Shown in pieces: positions 49,261-56,738 of a stretch of 64,000 bases of DNA (positions are counted from its first letter, which is position 1; each line of letters opens with the position of its first letter). Source of the DNA: Desulfitobacterium dichloroeliminans LMG P-21439 (GTDB taxonomy: Bacteria; Bacillota; Desulfitobacteriia; Desulfitobacteriales; Desulfitobacteriaceae); contig NC_019903.1 in assembly GCF_000243135.2 (NCBI RefSeq), positions 2,146,001-2,210,000 on the forward strand, written 5' to 3'. Both the position numbers and the translations under genes were made by a program. Under the pieces are notes generated by a model, which had not been told where the DNA came from, ran no database searches, and was given only the letters and a program-made list of their open reading frames with translations.

Positions 49261-49828
49261 TGACTACACCCTCCCCTGCTTGTTCATCTACAAATACTAC
49301 CACCAATTGTTCAGGGCCATGAACGCCGATTGTTAAAACCCGTTCGATATCTGAAGTACGGCTTGGACCTGTGATAAAACCAACAAAGCCAGGAATTCTA
49401 GGCTCCCTATGAACTGTCGCTAACGCCGTCATAATATCCGGCAATAAGGTTGAAGTCTGAACAAGAGCGATATGTAACGGTGTGAAAGATGAGCAAAGCC
49501 GCTCATTGACATCCTCTGCATATTGGACTAAAGTCCCCAATTCAGAAATAGCCCATTTCATCTCCGTAATTCCGGCACCCACTGTCGGAGTCACTTCATG
49601 ATAACGATCAGTAAATACAGTTATACCATGGTCAGTTAGCTTTTTATCCAAATTCATAGCTGCGACCATTGGGGAATGAACCATCGCTACATTCCCAATT
49701 CCTTTATCCTTAAGGATTTTAGCAATAAGAGCTTCTGCTTCCTCTAGCGTTTGGGTTCGATAACACTCGCCAGACACGGCTTGAAGCTTTGCCTCAAAAC
49801 GCTCATATAAATGATTCAATTCTTCCAT
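49253..49828 (-). CDS. lutC: LutC, LUD-domain subunit
   Basis: 191 residues of the LUD family (DUF162) without Fe-S motifs; TWISELGTLVQ-type sequence appears as MKWAISELGTLVQYAEDVNE, followed by PGFVGFITGPSRTSDIERVL, the conserved signature with TGPSRTADIE. It is the third component of the LutABC/LldEFG complex. The ATG at 49828 follows GAAGGGGTG. It is the first gene of the two-gene lut operon, with its own promoter and a GntR-like site. Confidence 0.93.
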   Translation of the reverse strand: MEELNHLYERFEAKLQAVSGECYRTQTLEEAEALIAKILKDKGIGNVAMVHSPMVAAMNLDKKLTDHGITVFTDRYHEVTPTVGAGITEMKWAISELGTLVQYAEDVNERLCSSFTPLHIALVQTSTLLPDIMTALATVHREPRIPGFVGFITGPSRTSDIERVLTIGVHGPEQLVVVFVDEQAGEGVVNG

Positions 49829-49881
49829 TTGACACACCCCTTCTTCATTTCTCTCTCTTTGCATAGTGGCCTTATCTATAT

Positions 49882-49910
49882 ATATAATTTTGGTCAGGCC
49901 ACCATGCCAA
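49882..49910 (-). promoter_or_regulatory. lutC promoter with GntR/FadR-type operator in spacer
   Basis: On the minus strand TTGGCA (49905-49910), a 17-bp spacer and TTATAT (49882-49887). The spacer contains TGGCCTGACCA (plus strand TGGTCAGGCCA, 49891-49901), which matches the T-N-G-T-N3-A-C-N-A-type operator of FadR-subfamily GntR regulators such as LutR/LldR with one changed base. No such regulator gene is in the window. Confidence 0.6.
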
Positions 49911-49994
49911 TATGTTACTTCAAAATTGGCAATTTTACAATGGCTTTCTAAAAATTATAATATATTTTGTCATTTATGGATCCCTTCAAATTGC

Positions 49995-50049
49995 ATAACA
50001 AAGAAAACAAAGAGATGGACGTTATCCATCTCTTTGTTTTCTTTGTTAT
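49995..50049. terminator. 25-bp perfect hairpin after malic enzyme
   Basis: Two 25-nt arms (49995-50019 and 50025-50049), fully complementary, with a 5-nt loop and A/T-rich outer parts, giving T tracts on both strands. It lies 30 nt past the malic enzyme stop and separates it from the lut operon. Confidence 0.9.
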
Positions 50050-50078
50050 AATTTAGTATTTATTGATAGAACTAAGGC

Positions 50079-51335
50079 TTATTTGTATTGGTTAGCTAAT
50101 CTCTTCTTCAGATTATCAGCAATTTCTTGAGGATCCATTGGACGTCTTGCAATACCAGAATCCATTGCTGCCTTAGCGACTGCTGCTGCAACCGCAGGAG
50201 CAACTTCAGGGTTGAAAGTGCTCGGAATGATGTACTCAGCAGTGAGCTCTTCATCAGTAACAATATTAGCAATGGCATAAGCTGCTGCTACTTTCATAGC
50301 ATCGTTGATGTCAGTTGCGCGAACATCGATAGCACCACGGAACATTCCAGGGAAGGCCAGAACGTTGTTGATTTGGTTATGGACGTCAGAACGGCCTGTG
50401 GAGATGACTTTAGCGCCTGCATCGATAGCTCTTTGAATTGGCCAGATTTCAGGAATTGGGTTAGCTTGGCAGAAGACAATAGGATCCTTCGCCATGGAAC
50501 GGATCATATCTTCATTAAGCACATCAGGAGCAGAAATTCCGATGAATACATCAGCACCTACTAAAGCACCAGCCAGATCTCCACTAAACTTTTCTGGGTT
50601 AGTTGCTTTAGCGATTTCTTCTTTCCAAGGATTCATACCTGCTGCGCGGCCATCATAAATGGCACCCTTGGTATCGCACATAATAACATTCTTCAGGCCC
50701 ATGCTCATGAGAAGTTTGATGATAGCGATACCGGCTGCTCCGGCACCGTTAGCAACGACTTTAACATCTTCGATCTTTTTGTCGACAACTTTTAATGCAT
50801 TTACCAAACCGGCTAAGGTTACAACTGCGGTGCCGTGTTGGTCGTCATGGAAAATAGGTCCCTTGAAGATTCCGCGAGCTTTAAGCTTTTCTTCTATTTC
50901 AAAACACTCAGGTGCTTTGATATCTTCTAAGTTAACGCCACCAAAAGTAGGGGAAGTTAACTCAACAATTTCAACGATTTTATCGACATCGTTGGTGTTA
51001 ACGCAAAGCGGGAAAGCGTCTACATCACCAAAAGCTTTGAAGAGAAGTGACTTACCTTCCATTACCGGCATAGCTGCTGCAGGACCAAGGTTACCAAGAC
51101 CTAGGATAGCAGTACCATCGGAAACGATACTAACGTAGTTGGCATGATTGGTGTAAATATCAAGATTTTCAATATCAGCACCAATTTCTTTAACAGGCTC
51201 AGCTACACCAGGAGAATAAGCAAGAGTAAGATCATCACGATCTTTAGTCGGTACGGTGACTCTAACTTCGAGTTTACCAGGTTTAACTTTATGAAATTCT
51301 AAAGCCTCTTCACGAAGATTTTTAATACGGGTCAT
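50079..51335 (-). CDS. Malic enzyme (NAD(P)-dependent, short form)
   Basis: 418 residues; oxidative decarboxylation of malate to pyruvate and CO2. The N-terminal malic domain has LTLAYSPGVAEPVKEI and DGTAILGLGNLGPAAAMPVM; the metal/substrate site is HDDQHGTAVV; the Rossmann part has VANGAGAAGIAIIKLL and CQANPIPEI-type motif. This is the B. subtilis YtsJ/MaeB-like size class. GAGGGGATG precedes the ATG. It is the last gene of the CoA-ligase/lyase cluster and could pull malate to pyruvate. An IclR-like palindrome lies in its upstream gap. Confidence 0.95.
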   Translation of the reverse strand: MTRIKNLREEALEFHKVKPGKLEVRVTVPTKDRDDLTLAYSPGVAEPVKEIGADIENLDIYTNHANYVSIVSDGTAILGLGNLGPAAAMPVMEGKSLLFKAFGDVDAFPLCVNTNDVDKIVEIVELTSPTFGGVNLEDIKAPECFEIEEKLKARGIFKGPIFHDDQHGTAVVTLAGLVNALKVVDKKIEDVKVVANGAGAAGIAIIKLLMSMGLKNVIMCDTKGAIYDGRAAGMNPWKEEIAKATNPEKFSGDLAGALVGADVFIGISAPDVLNEDMIRSMAKDPIVFCQANPIPEIWPIQRAIDAGAKVISTGRSDVHNQINNVLAFPGMFRGAIDVRATDINDAMKVAAAYAIANIVTDEELTAEYIIPSTFNPEVAPAVAAAVAKAAMDSGIARRPMDPQEIADNLKKRLANQYK

Positions 51336-51459
51336 TTAGACATCCCCTCTCATTATTAAAACTAATGGATAGTATGTGATTTAGCCAGATAATTTATGAT
51401 CATTACGTAAGCTAAAAACATCACACAAGCTATAAGCATTTCACAATGCCTAATATAAT

Positions 51460-51472
51460 GAAACGTTGTTTC
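51460..51472. promoter_or_regulatory. Inverted repeat GAAAC-GTT-GTTTC upstream of malic enzyme
   Basis: GAAACGTTGTTTC (extended to TTTCGCA on one side) lies 125 bp upstream of the malic enzyme start. The same 13-bp element with one changed central base (GAAACGTAGTTTC) lies in the leader of the ligase operon at 55355-55367. KdgR-like IclR proteins bind TGAAAC-N-GTTTCA-type sites. A weak promoter-like TATATT overlaps it. Confidence 0.6.
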
Positions 51473-51488
51473 GCAATTTTTTAATAAT

Positions 51489-51516
51489 GCGGTCGCTTCA
51501 TGAAGAAGCGACCCGC
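51489..51516 (-). terminator. Hairpin after the lyase gene
   Basis: GCGGTCGCTTC and GAAGCGACCCGC pair with one bulge around ATGAA, about 40 nt past the CitE-like stop. No T run follows, so it may be a processing or partial termination site within the operon. Confidence 0.5.
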
Positions 51517-51554
51517 AAATGATAATTCTAAGTAGAAATTAGCACTATTGCTAA

Positions 51555-52442
51555 TTATTTACCAGCGTTCTTAGCATCGATTTCAGCTTGAGCAGCTAAG
51601 ATATCTTGTGCATTGAGATATACAGGGGTGTCTACCATTTTTCCGTTCAAGGAAACGGCAGCTTTACCTTTGGCAAGACCTTCTTCTTCGAAGACTTTAA
51701 CAACATCTTTTGCCCATTGAACATCAGCAGGATCTGGAGCATAAAGGGTGTTGGAAGGCTCAACTTGTCCTGGATGAATGATCATACGACCTTCATAACC
51801 CATTTGCTTACCATCAGCAACGTTCTTTTCGAAGCCAGGGATATCTTTGTAATCAACGAAAGGAGCGTCGATAGCAACGATACCAGCTGTGCGGCAAGCT
51901 ACCGCAACTTTAGCGCGAGCGTATTGTTGCTCAACAGCTGCAGAGGTAAGTTTAACACGCATATCACGGCAATAGTCAACTGCACCAAAGATAGCATTAA
52001 CATTACGTTTGCTAGCTAAGCAGCATTCTCCAGCGTTTTGGACACCTTTAGCGGTTTCAAGAAGCATAGAAATTTTAACAGTTCCAACAGGAATGCCACG
52101 ACGCATTTCTAATTCTTCTAGTTTCCAGTCGAGACGTTGTACGTCAGCTGCACAACCGGTTTTCGCTAAGGTTACTCCGTCTAAACCTGGCCACACAATA
52201 GCCTCTAAGTCATCATTGGTCATGCCGGTTTCCCAGTTGTTGATACGAACATAAACTTGAGCTCCGCCATCGCGACCTCTGTGAAGATTTTCCTTGATCA
52301 TAACACGGGTAACTTCTTTCTCGGAAGGTGGTATAGCATCTTCGAGGTCAAAGGTAATGATGTCAGCAGGAATCGAGGCAATCTTGTCAATGAATTTTGG
52401 ATTGTTTCCAGGAATGTACATAATAGATCTCATAACAGCCAT
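51555..52442 (-). CDS. CitE/malyl-CoA lyase-like (HpcH/HpaI) protein
   Basis: 295 residues in the CitE/MCL branch of Mg-dependent TIM-barrel C-C lyases. RSIMYIPGNNPKFIDK, DIITFDLEDAIPPSEK and YVRINNWET match the CoA- and acid-binding motifs; the metal ligands Glu (LLETAKGVQNAGE) and Asp (AIFGAVDYCRDM) are present. Candidate reactions: malyl-CoA = acetyl-CoA + glyoxylate, or citryl-/citramalyl-CoA cleavage. Citrate lyase would need CitF and CitD, which are absent, so a stand-alone acyl-CoA lyase paired with the adjacent CoA ligase is more likely. AGGGGGTATATACC precedes the ATG. Confidence 0.87.
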   Translation of the reverse strand: MAVMRSIMYIPGNNPKFIDKIASIPADIITFDLEDAIPPSEKEVTRVMIKENLHRGRDGGAQVYVRINNWETGMTNDDLEAIVWPGLDGVTLAKTGCAADVQRLDWKLEELEMRRGIPVGTVKISMLLETAKGVQNAGECCLASKRNVNAIFGAVDYCRDMRVKLTSAAVEQQYARAKVAVACRTAGIVAIDAPFVDYKDIPGFEKNVADGKQMGYEGRMIIHPGQVEPSNTLYAPDPADVQWAKDVVKVFEEEGLAKGKAAVSLNGKMVDTPVYLNAQDILAAQAEIDAKNAGK

Positions 52443-52530
52443 GGTATATACCCCCTAAAAATTTAATAATATTTCTAAGGACATAAATGTCCCTAGTTGC
52501 AATGTTAATATGGCTTCTTACTATGTAAGC

Positions 52531-52590
52531 TATTCGACGCCTGACCGATACTAATTGATTAGCAATCTAGTAGCGCTAAGTCACCGAATA
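52531..52590 (+). other. 23S rRNA 3'-end-like short sequence
   Basis: In the gap between the alpha-ligase and lyase genes, CTGACCGATACTAATTGAT (52541-52559) closely resembles the conserved 3' end of 23S rRNA (CTGAC-GATACTAAT-GAT). A little further, TAGCG-n-TAAGTCACCG (52571-52586) loosely resembles the start of 5S rRNA. The rest is not rRNA. It may be a degenerate rRNA remnant, or coincidence for the second part. Confidence 0.35.
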
Positions 52591-52611
52591 ACCAGCCATG
52601 AGTGAGTAACT

Positions 52612-52652
52612 TTTCCCGCCCAGATAAGGATGCTCCCCATCTGAGCGGGAAA
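52612..52652 (-). terminator. Hairpin after ligase alpha gene
   Basis: TTTCCCGC-CAGAT and ATCTG-GCGGGAAA pair (13 bp, one mismatch) around a 13-nt loop, 30 nt past the alpha-subunit stop. The T tract is weak, so read-through into the lyase gene is plausible. Confidence 0.6.
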
Positions 52653-52681
52653 TTGTCATTTCATTAGAATAATCAATTAAT

Positions 52682-53578
52682 TTATTTACCTAACTTTTCC
52701 TTAAGAATTATAGGAATATCTGTTGGCCTTTCAGCAACGAAACCACCTGCTTGTGTGATAGCTTCCATTTTACTCTTGGCTGAACCACGTCCGCGCTCAA
52801 CAATATTGGAAGCATGGGAGAATCGTTGTCCTTCAGGTGCCCAAGCACCAGCTACGTAGATTACGAAAGGCTTGGTGAATTTACCTGCAGCAATAACTTC
52901 TGCGCATTCTTCTTCCTGTGAACCGCCGATTTCTGCATAAACTGCAACGCCTGCAGTATCGGGATCCTCTTCAAAGAACGGTAAAAGATCAGCCATCGAA
53001 GTACCCAAGACAGGCTCAGTTCCAGTATGAACAACCGTACTGACACCAAAGCCACCCTCACGTAGTACCCAAGGGATGGTCCCTGATTGTCCACCGCTAC
53101 GGGAGAATACACCAATATTCCCTTTTTGGAAAAATTTATTAGCCCACTCCACGTTTCCGCCGAGCCAACCGACTACAGCTTCCCCGGGGGTGAGAATGCC
53201 AATGGATCCAGGTCCAATCAGTCTCGAACCTTTAAGATTGGCATAAGCAATCATATCCATAATATCATGGATAGGCGTGCCTTCTACGCAAGGAATAATA
53301 TTCTTAACTCCTGCATCAGCTGCCTCCATAACAGCGGTTTTTAAACCACTGCCCGGTACGAAAATAACGCTGAAATCTATTTCACCTTGTTCCCGAACAA
53401 TTTCCTTTACAGTATTGAAAACAGGAACGCCATGAATCTCTTGCCCGGATTTACCAGGACTTGTACCGCCAATCAGCTTCGTACCATATTCTTTCATATA
53501 CTTTGTCCGCATAGAACCTTCCCGACCGGTGATTCCTTGGACAATTACTCTGGTCTCTTTATTGATCAAAATGCCCAT
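52682..53578 (-). CDS. ADP-forming acyl-CoA ligase, alpha (SucD-like) subunit; putative malate-CoA ligase
   Basis: 298 residues. The CoA-binding fold IVQGITGREGSMRTKYMKEY and KLIGGTSPGKSGQEIHGVPVF match SucD/MtkB. The GIGGDPI-like segment reads VVHTGTEPVLGTS, and the phospho-His position is at SHASNIVE near residue 250 (SucD GHAGAI). It works with the beta subunit to couple acid + CoA to ATP hydrolysis or synthesis. Which acid (malate, citrate, succinate) cannot be fixed from sequence; the adjacent lyase points to malate or citrate. GAGGGATAAGA precedes the ATG. Confidence 0.88.
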   Translation of the reverse strand: MGILINKETRVIVQGITGREGSMRTKYMKEYGTKLIGGTSPGKSGQEIHGVPVFNTVKEIVREQGEIDFSVIFVPGSGLKTAVMEAADAGVKNIIPCVEGTPIHDIMDMIAYANLKGSRLIGPGSIGILTPGEAVVGWLGGNVEWANKFFQKGNIGVFSRSGGQSGTIPWVLREGGFGVSTVVHTGTEPVLGTSMADLLPFFEEDPDTAGVAVYAEIGGSQEEECAEVIAAGKFTKPFVIYVAGAWAPEGQRFSHASNIVERGRGSAKSKMEAITQAGGFVAERPTDIPIILKEKLGK

Positions 53579-53624
53579 TCTTATCCCTCATTTAACAAAT
53601 TGCTAATTTTTATCTCAATCGAAA

Positions 53625-53912
53625 TTAAGCGCGTTTGGCGAGGTAATCATCGAGTCCAGTTACTGGAACTTCGATGGTGATAGCATCGTTACCATGGAAT
53701 TTGCAAGCAAACTCACAGGAAAGGCACTCAGTACCAAGGCGTAGAACTTCTTCCTCTGTACGATGTGCAACCGATGCTCTACCTTTATCATCTATTCCAA
53801 GCAAACCTCTGGCATATTTTTTGCACGCGTCTGCACATGCTTTTGTTTTGCATGTATCACACTTGCTGGTATCGATTGTGATTTTGCAACTTTTTTCGGC
53901 GAATTCCAGCAC
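53625..53912 (-). CDS. Cysteine-rich Fe-S protein inside the CoA-ligase operon
   Basis: 95 residues, GTG start, 9 nt after the beta-subunit stop and 46 nt before the alpha start. Eight Cys occur: one at residue 9, then C-x2-C-x4-C-x3-C (KCDTCKTKACADACKKYARG) and C-x2-C-x3-C (ECLSCEFACKFHG). This could ligate one or two [4Fe-4S] clusters but is not a textbook two-cluster ferredoxin. Position between the ligase subunits suggests a structural or regulatory part of the same complex; electron transfer to the lut-type oxidoreductase is another option. Both are inference. Confidence 0.72.
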   Translation of the reverse strand: MLEFAEKSCKITIDTSKCDTCKTKACADACKKYARGLLGIDDKGRASVAHRTEEEVLRLGTECLSCEFACKFHGNDAITIEVPVTGLDDYLAKRA

Positions 53913-53921
53913 GTTATTTCC

Positions 53922-55199
53922 CTACTTTCCTTGAGCTTCTTTCTCAGCTCTATATTCCTTGCTCAGAGCTAAGAGTCTTTCACCAATGAACTTCGTATCG
54001 GTAACATATTGTTTACCATAAATCTCGATTCTCTTACCAGGACCATCAGCAGTCATTAAATCAGCAAGTCCAGTGCGAAGAATTTCCAGAGATTCATCTT
54101 CCCTGTTCCCGCAGAGGAGGAGAACACAGGGTAGTCCATGTTTCTGGGTTGGAAGAATTTCACGAAGAACTTTTACGATAGCATGAGCATGATGCCATTG
54201 CTCCTGATTGGCCATCATGAAGCCACCGAGGAGATAACCATCAATATTCGGCTGAGAAAGCACTGATTTTGCCACTCGGTAGATCTTTGATGCTACTGGG
54301 TTTCCGCTTGTATCAGCATAGTTAGCAGGTTTTAAACCAACTTGATTCAGCGCGTCAAGTCCCATCATAGCTGAACCACCACCAATGGGGTGATAGCCGA
54401 TATGGCCTGGGCTGACTTCGTCATAGCCCATGTTCATTAGGAACCCTGTTCCACGAGCATCGGTCTCTTCGATACTCCAACCAATATAGTCGAGCTCTGT
54501 AGGCTCTCCCGGCAGGTCACGAGCAATATCAAAACCGAACTCTGGGTGACGACCAACTGAACTGTTGTCGATTTCCATCTTACAGTCAGCACAGATAAGA
54601 TCACCCTTACCTGTCATAATAAAAGGATTAATTTCTAGGGTCATGCAATCATATTTCTTGTACGTTTGGGAAAGTTTCGTCAAAAATTTTGCGAACTTGC
54701 TTAAGTCTTCAGGAGCAACGCCGGCTTTTGCAGCTAAATCCACTGCATCATAAGATTGCAATCCAGTGAGAGGATCAACATTGATCTTAAGCAGCTTTTC
54801 TTCAGGAACACTTTCGATATCCATTCCGCCCTCAAGACTGAACATGAGCATTGGGGAACGAGCTTCTCTTGCACCATTAACGACAAAGGAGCAATAGAAT
54901 TCTTTTTTGATATCGAGCTTTTCTTCCACAAGAACTTTACGCACCGGTAGGCCATTTACCGTCTTAGAGAGAATCTCTGCAGCAACAGCTGCTGCTTCTT
55001 CAGGAGTGTTAACAAGTTTAACAATCCCTGCTTTACCACGACCACCCGCTTGTACCTGACCTTTGACAGCTACAGGTCCGCCAATCCACTCGGCGATTTC
55101 CTTTGCTTCTTCGGGGGTCGATGCCGGACGACCCTTAGGTACCGGCATTCCTGCTTTTGCAAGCCAATCTTTACCTTGATACTCTAGAAATCTTGCCAT
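53922..55199 (-). CDS. ADP-forming acyl-CoA ligase, beta (SucC-like) subunit; putative malate-CoA ligase
   Basis: 425 residues. The ATP-grasp N-terminus ARFLEYQGKDWLAKAGMPVP and VKGQVQAGGRGKAGIVKLV are typical of SucC/MtkA; EINPF and the loop NEFYCSF-like ending follow. The C-terminus differs from SucC: HIGYHPIGGGSAMMGLDALN and LLCGNREDESLEILRTGLAD replace the usual GTN motif, and the protein is ~40 residues longer (CcsA, citryl-CoA synthetase, is of this size). GGAAGGGAT precedes the ATG. First gene of the operon with a strong promoter and an IclR-like operator just upstream. Confidence 0.87.
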   Translation of the reverse strand: MARFLEYQGKDWLAKAGMPVPKGRPASTPEEAKEIAEWIGGPVAVKGQVQAGGRGKAGIVKLVNTPEEAAAVAAEILSKTVNGLPVRKVLVEEKLDIKKEFYCSFVVNGAREARSPMLMFSLEGGMDIESVPEEKLLKINVDPLTGLQSYDAVDLAAKAGVAPEDLSKFAKFLTKLSQTYKKYDCMTLEINPFIMTGKGDLICADCKMEIDNSSVGRHPEFGFDIARDLPGEPTELDYIGWSIEETDARGTGFLMNMGYDEVSPGHIGYHPIGGGSAMMGLDALNQVGLKPANYADTSGNPVASKIYRVAKSVLSQPNIDGYLLGGFMMANQEQWHHAHAIVKVLREILPTQKHGLPCVLLLCGNREDESLEILRTGLADLMTADGPGKRIEIYGKQYVTDTKFIGERLLALSKEYRAEKEAQGK

Positions 55200-55342
55200 G
55201 CATAAATCCCTTCCATAATGTTATTTTCTTTACCTAGATACACCGATAAAACACTTGGTAAGACTCTCACCCTCCCTTGACTCTAACTTAAATCTGAGAT
55301 TTAGTGTGAGCTACATGGATAGGTAGTGTTACAAGGAAATTT

Positions 55343-55367
55343 GTTTCGCAATGCGAAACGTAGTTTC
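55343..55367. promoter_or_regulatory. Composite palindrome in the leader of the ligase operon
   Basis: GTTTCGCAATGCGAAAC (55343-55359) is a 17-bp perfect palindrome, and GAAACGTAGTTTC (55355-55367) overlaps it, making three half-sites in a row. It spans about +14 to +38 after the expected start of transcription, a road-block repressor position. The second element recurs near the malic enzyme start (51460-51472). Confidence 0.7.
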
Positions 55368-55387
55368 ATTTTCCTTTGCACACTGTT

Positions 55388-55416
55388 ATTATCTCTGGAA
55401 TTTAGGATTTAGTCAA
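55388..55416 (-). promoter_or_regulatory. Sigma-A promoter of the CoA-ligase operon
   Basis: TTGACT (55411-55416) and GATAAT (55388-55393) on the minus strand with a 17-bp spacer, about 190 bp before the beta-subunit start. Confidence 0.8.
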
Positions 55417-55804
55417 CCTATAAATGAACAAATTTGATAAGAAGATATATTATGAATATTCCGAATAATATGTATATTTATATAGCATTCGGGTTTCCCC
55501 TTGAGTTTTATCTATACAAATAATCAATACGATTCCTGTCTATTCTTACAAATACTAAAACATGGTTTTATCTTTTAAAACACTAATTATTATATTCTCT
55601 ATCCAGAACCAAACTCCTGCTAAAATCAAAAATTAATTATATAGTCTGAAGGTCAGACCAATGTAAAGATGTTTAGCCTTTTGGGTTCACATTAGATTCC
55701 CCTTATCTACCATGGTTTATGCAACAGTCAACCTAAATAGAATCATAATTTGGCAATCATCTTCATATAATTAGCCAGAATTTATTCTTATACCGGAGGT
55801 TATT
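55417..55804. other. Non-coding gap upstream of the CoA-ligase promoter
   Basis: AT-rich, no credible reading frame. It contains the GntR-like site at 55650-55660. A promoter for the TPR gene at 55805 cannot be placed with confidence. Confidence 0.5.
55650..55660. promoter_or_regulatory. GntR/FadR-type operator candidate
   Basis: AGGTCAGACCA fits the FadR-subfamily pattern and resembles TGGTCAGGCCA in the lutC promoter (49891-49901); both contain GGTCAG-R-CCA. A larger inverted repeat, GTCTGA-AGG-TCAGAC (55644-55658), overlaps it. It is over 230 bp from the ligase-operon promoter and 145 bp before the TPR gene. Confidence 0.45.
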
Positions 55805-56563
55805 ATGGGCCAAGTAAAATATGACTTACAAGTACTTTATGTTTATAAACTTTATTATTTTTTCTCCATATTCATCTTCTTTATTCTGACCAGCTTGTTT
55901 TTATGTTGGAGATTCGGTCCTTTGCTTGGAGTCTTTTCTTTTGTAATCGGATTTTGCACAGCTTATCTATTAATGATGCGCAAACAAAACTTTCCTCCTC
56001 CTGACAAAAAAAGTACCGCTCAAAAAATGGCAAAGGAAATCACTCAGGATTCAACACCCCTTGCAATTTCCCGTTTTGCTAGTCAACTCTATTTTTATTT
56101 TAGTGAAACCAGACAAGCCATAGCACTCTTAGAAAAGTATCAAAATACAAATGATCCCCTTCTGTGCGCAACCCTAGCCGACATCCTCCTTAGAGAAGAT
56201 CGACCTAAGCACGCCCTAAGCACAATTATGAAAAACCCTACTTTTTATTCAGAGCCTCTTTTACTCATTATTCTTGGCAATATCCTGCAGCACATGAATA
56301 AATGGCCCGATGCCATAAAAATCTATGAACACAGCCTTGCTTTAGCGCAAAAATCAGGTTTTCCGCATAATGGCACTGATAAATTTACTCAATTTCTTTT
56401 AACTCTAAGCTATACCGCCACAATCCACCATTCTCTTGGTGATTGCTATGTGGTAACAAGGGACTATACAAAGGCGAATAAACACTACATATTAGGGAAT
56501 ATCCGCTTCTTTGATATTTCACTCTGGAGAAAACTCAAATCACACGTCACATATACTGCATAA
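55805..56563 (+). CDS. Membrane protein with TPR-like repeats
   Basis: 252 residues. Two membrane helices near the N-terminus (about residues 15-35 and 40-58, FFSIFIFFILTSLFLCWRFG and LGVFSFVIGFCTAYLLMM), then a cytoplasmic helical domain with TPR-like pairs (LYFYFSETRQAIALLEKYQN; NKWPDAIKIYEHSLALAQKS; HHSLGDCYVVTRDYTKANKH). It has CGGAGGT 7 nt before the ATG. TPRs act as protein scaffolds; no partner is apparent. Divergent from the CoA-ligase operon, sharing the 600-bp intergenic region. Confidence 0.8.
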   Translation: MGQVKYDLQVLYVYKLYYFFSIFIFFILTSLFLCWRFGPLLGVFSFVIGFCTAYLLMMRKQNFPPPDKKSTAQKMAKEITQDSTPLAISRFASQLYFYFSETRQAIALLEKYQNTNDPLLCATLADILLREDRPKHALSTIMKNPTFYSEPLLLIILGNILQHMNKWPDAIKIYEHSLALAQKSGFPHNGTDKFTQFLLTLSYTATIHHSLGDCYVVTRDYTKANKHYILGNIRFFDISLWRKLKSHVTYTA

Positions 56564-56738
56564 TATTACATAAAACACCCTTATTTCATCATTCTTTATC
56601 TAAATTATCCGGTTACTCTCTCCCTTTTACAACACGTTTCACAACACAAATTTTTTATAATAAGGGCAACCCTGAAATAATACAGTTTTCTCACTAAAGA
56701 ACCAGCTGTATCATAAATAATAACTTAGAGGATGGTGA

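Noticed and set aside
53922-55199. Plain succinyl-CoA synthetase (TCA cycle) reading of the sucCD-like pair
   Set aside because: Not excluded, but the altered C-terminal motif, extra length, inserted Fe-S gene and adjacent CitE-like lyase make a different acid more likely.
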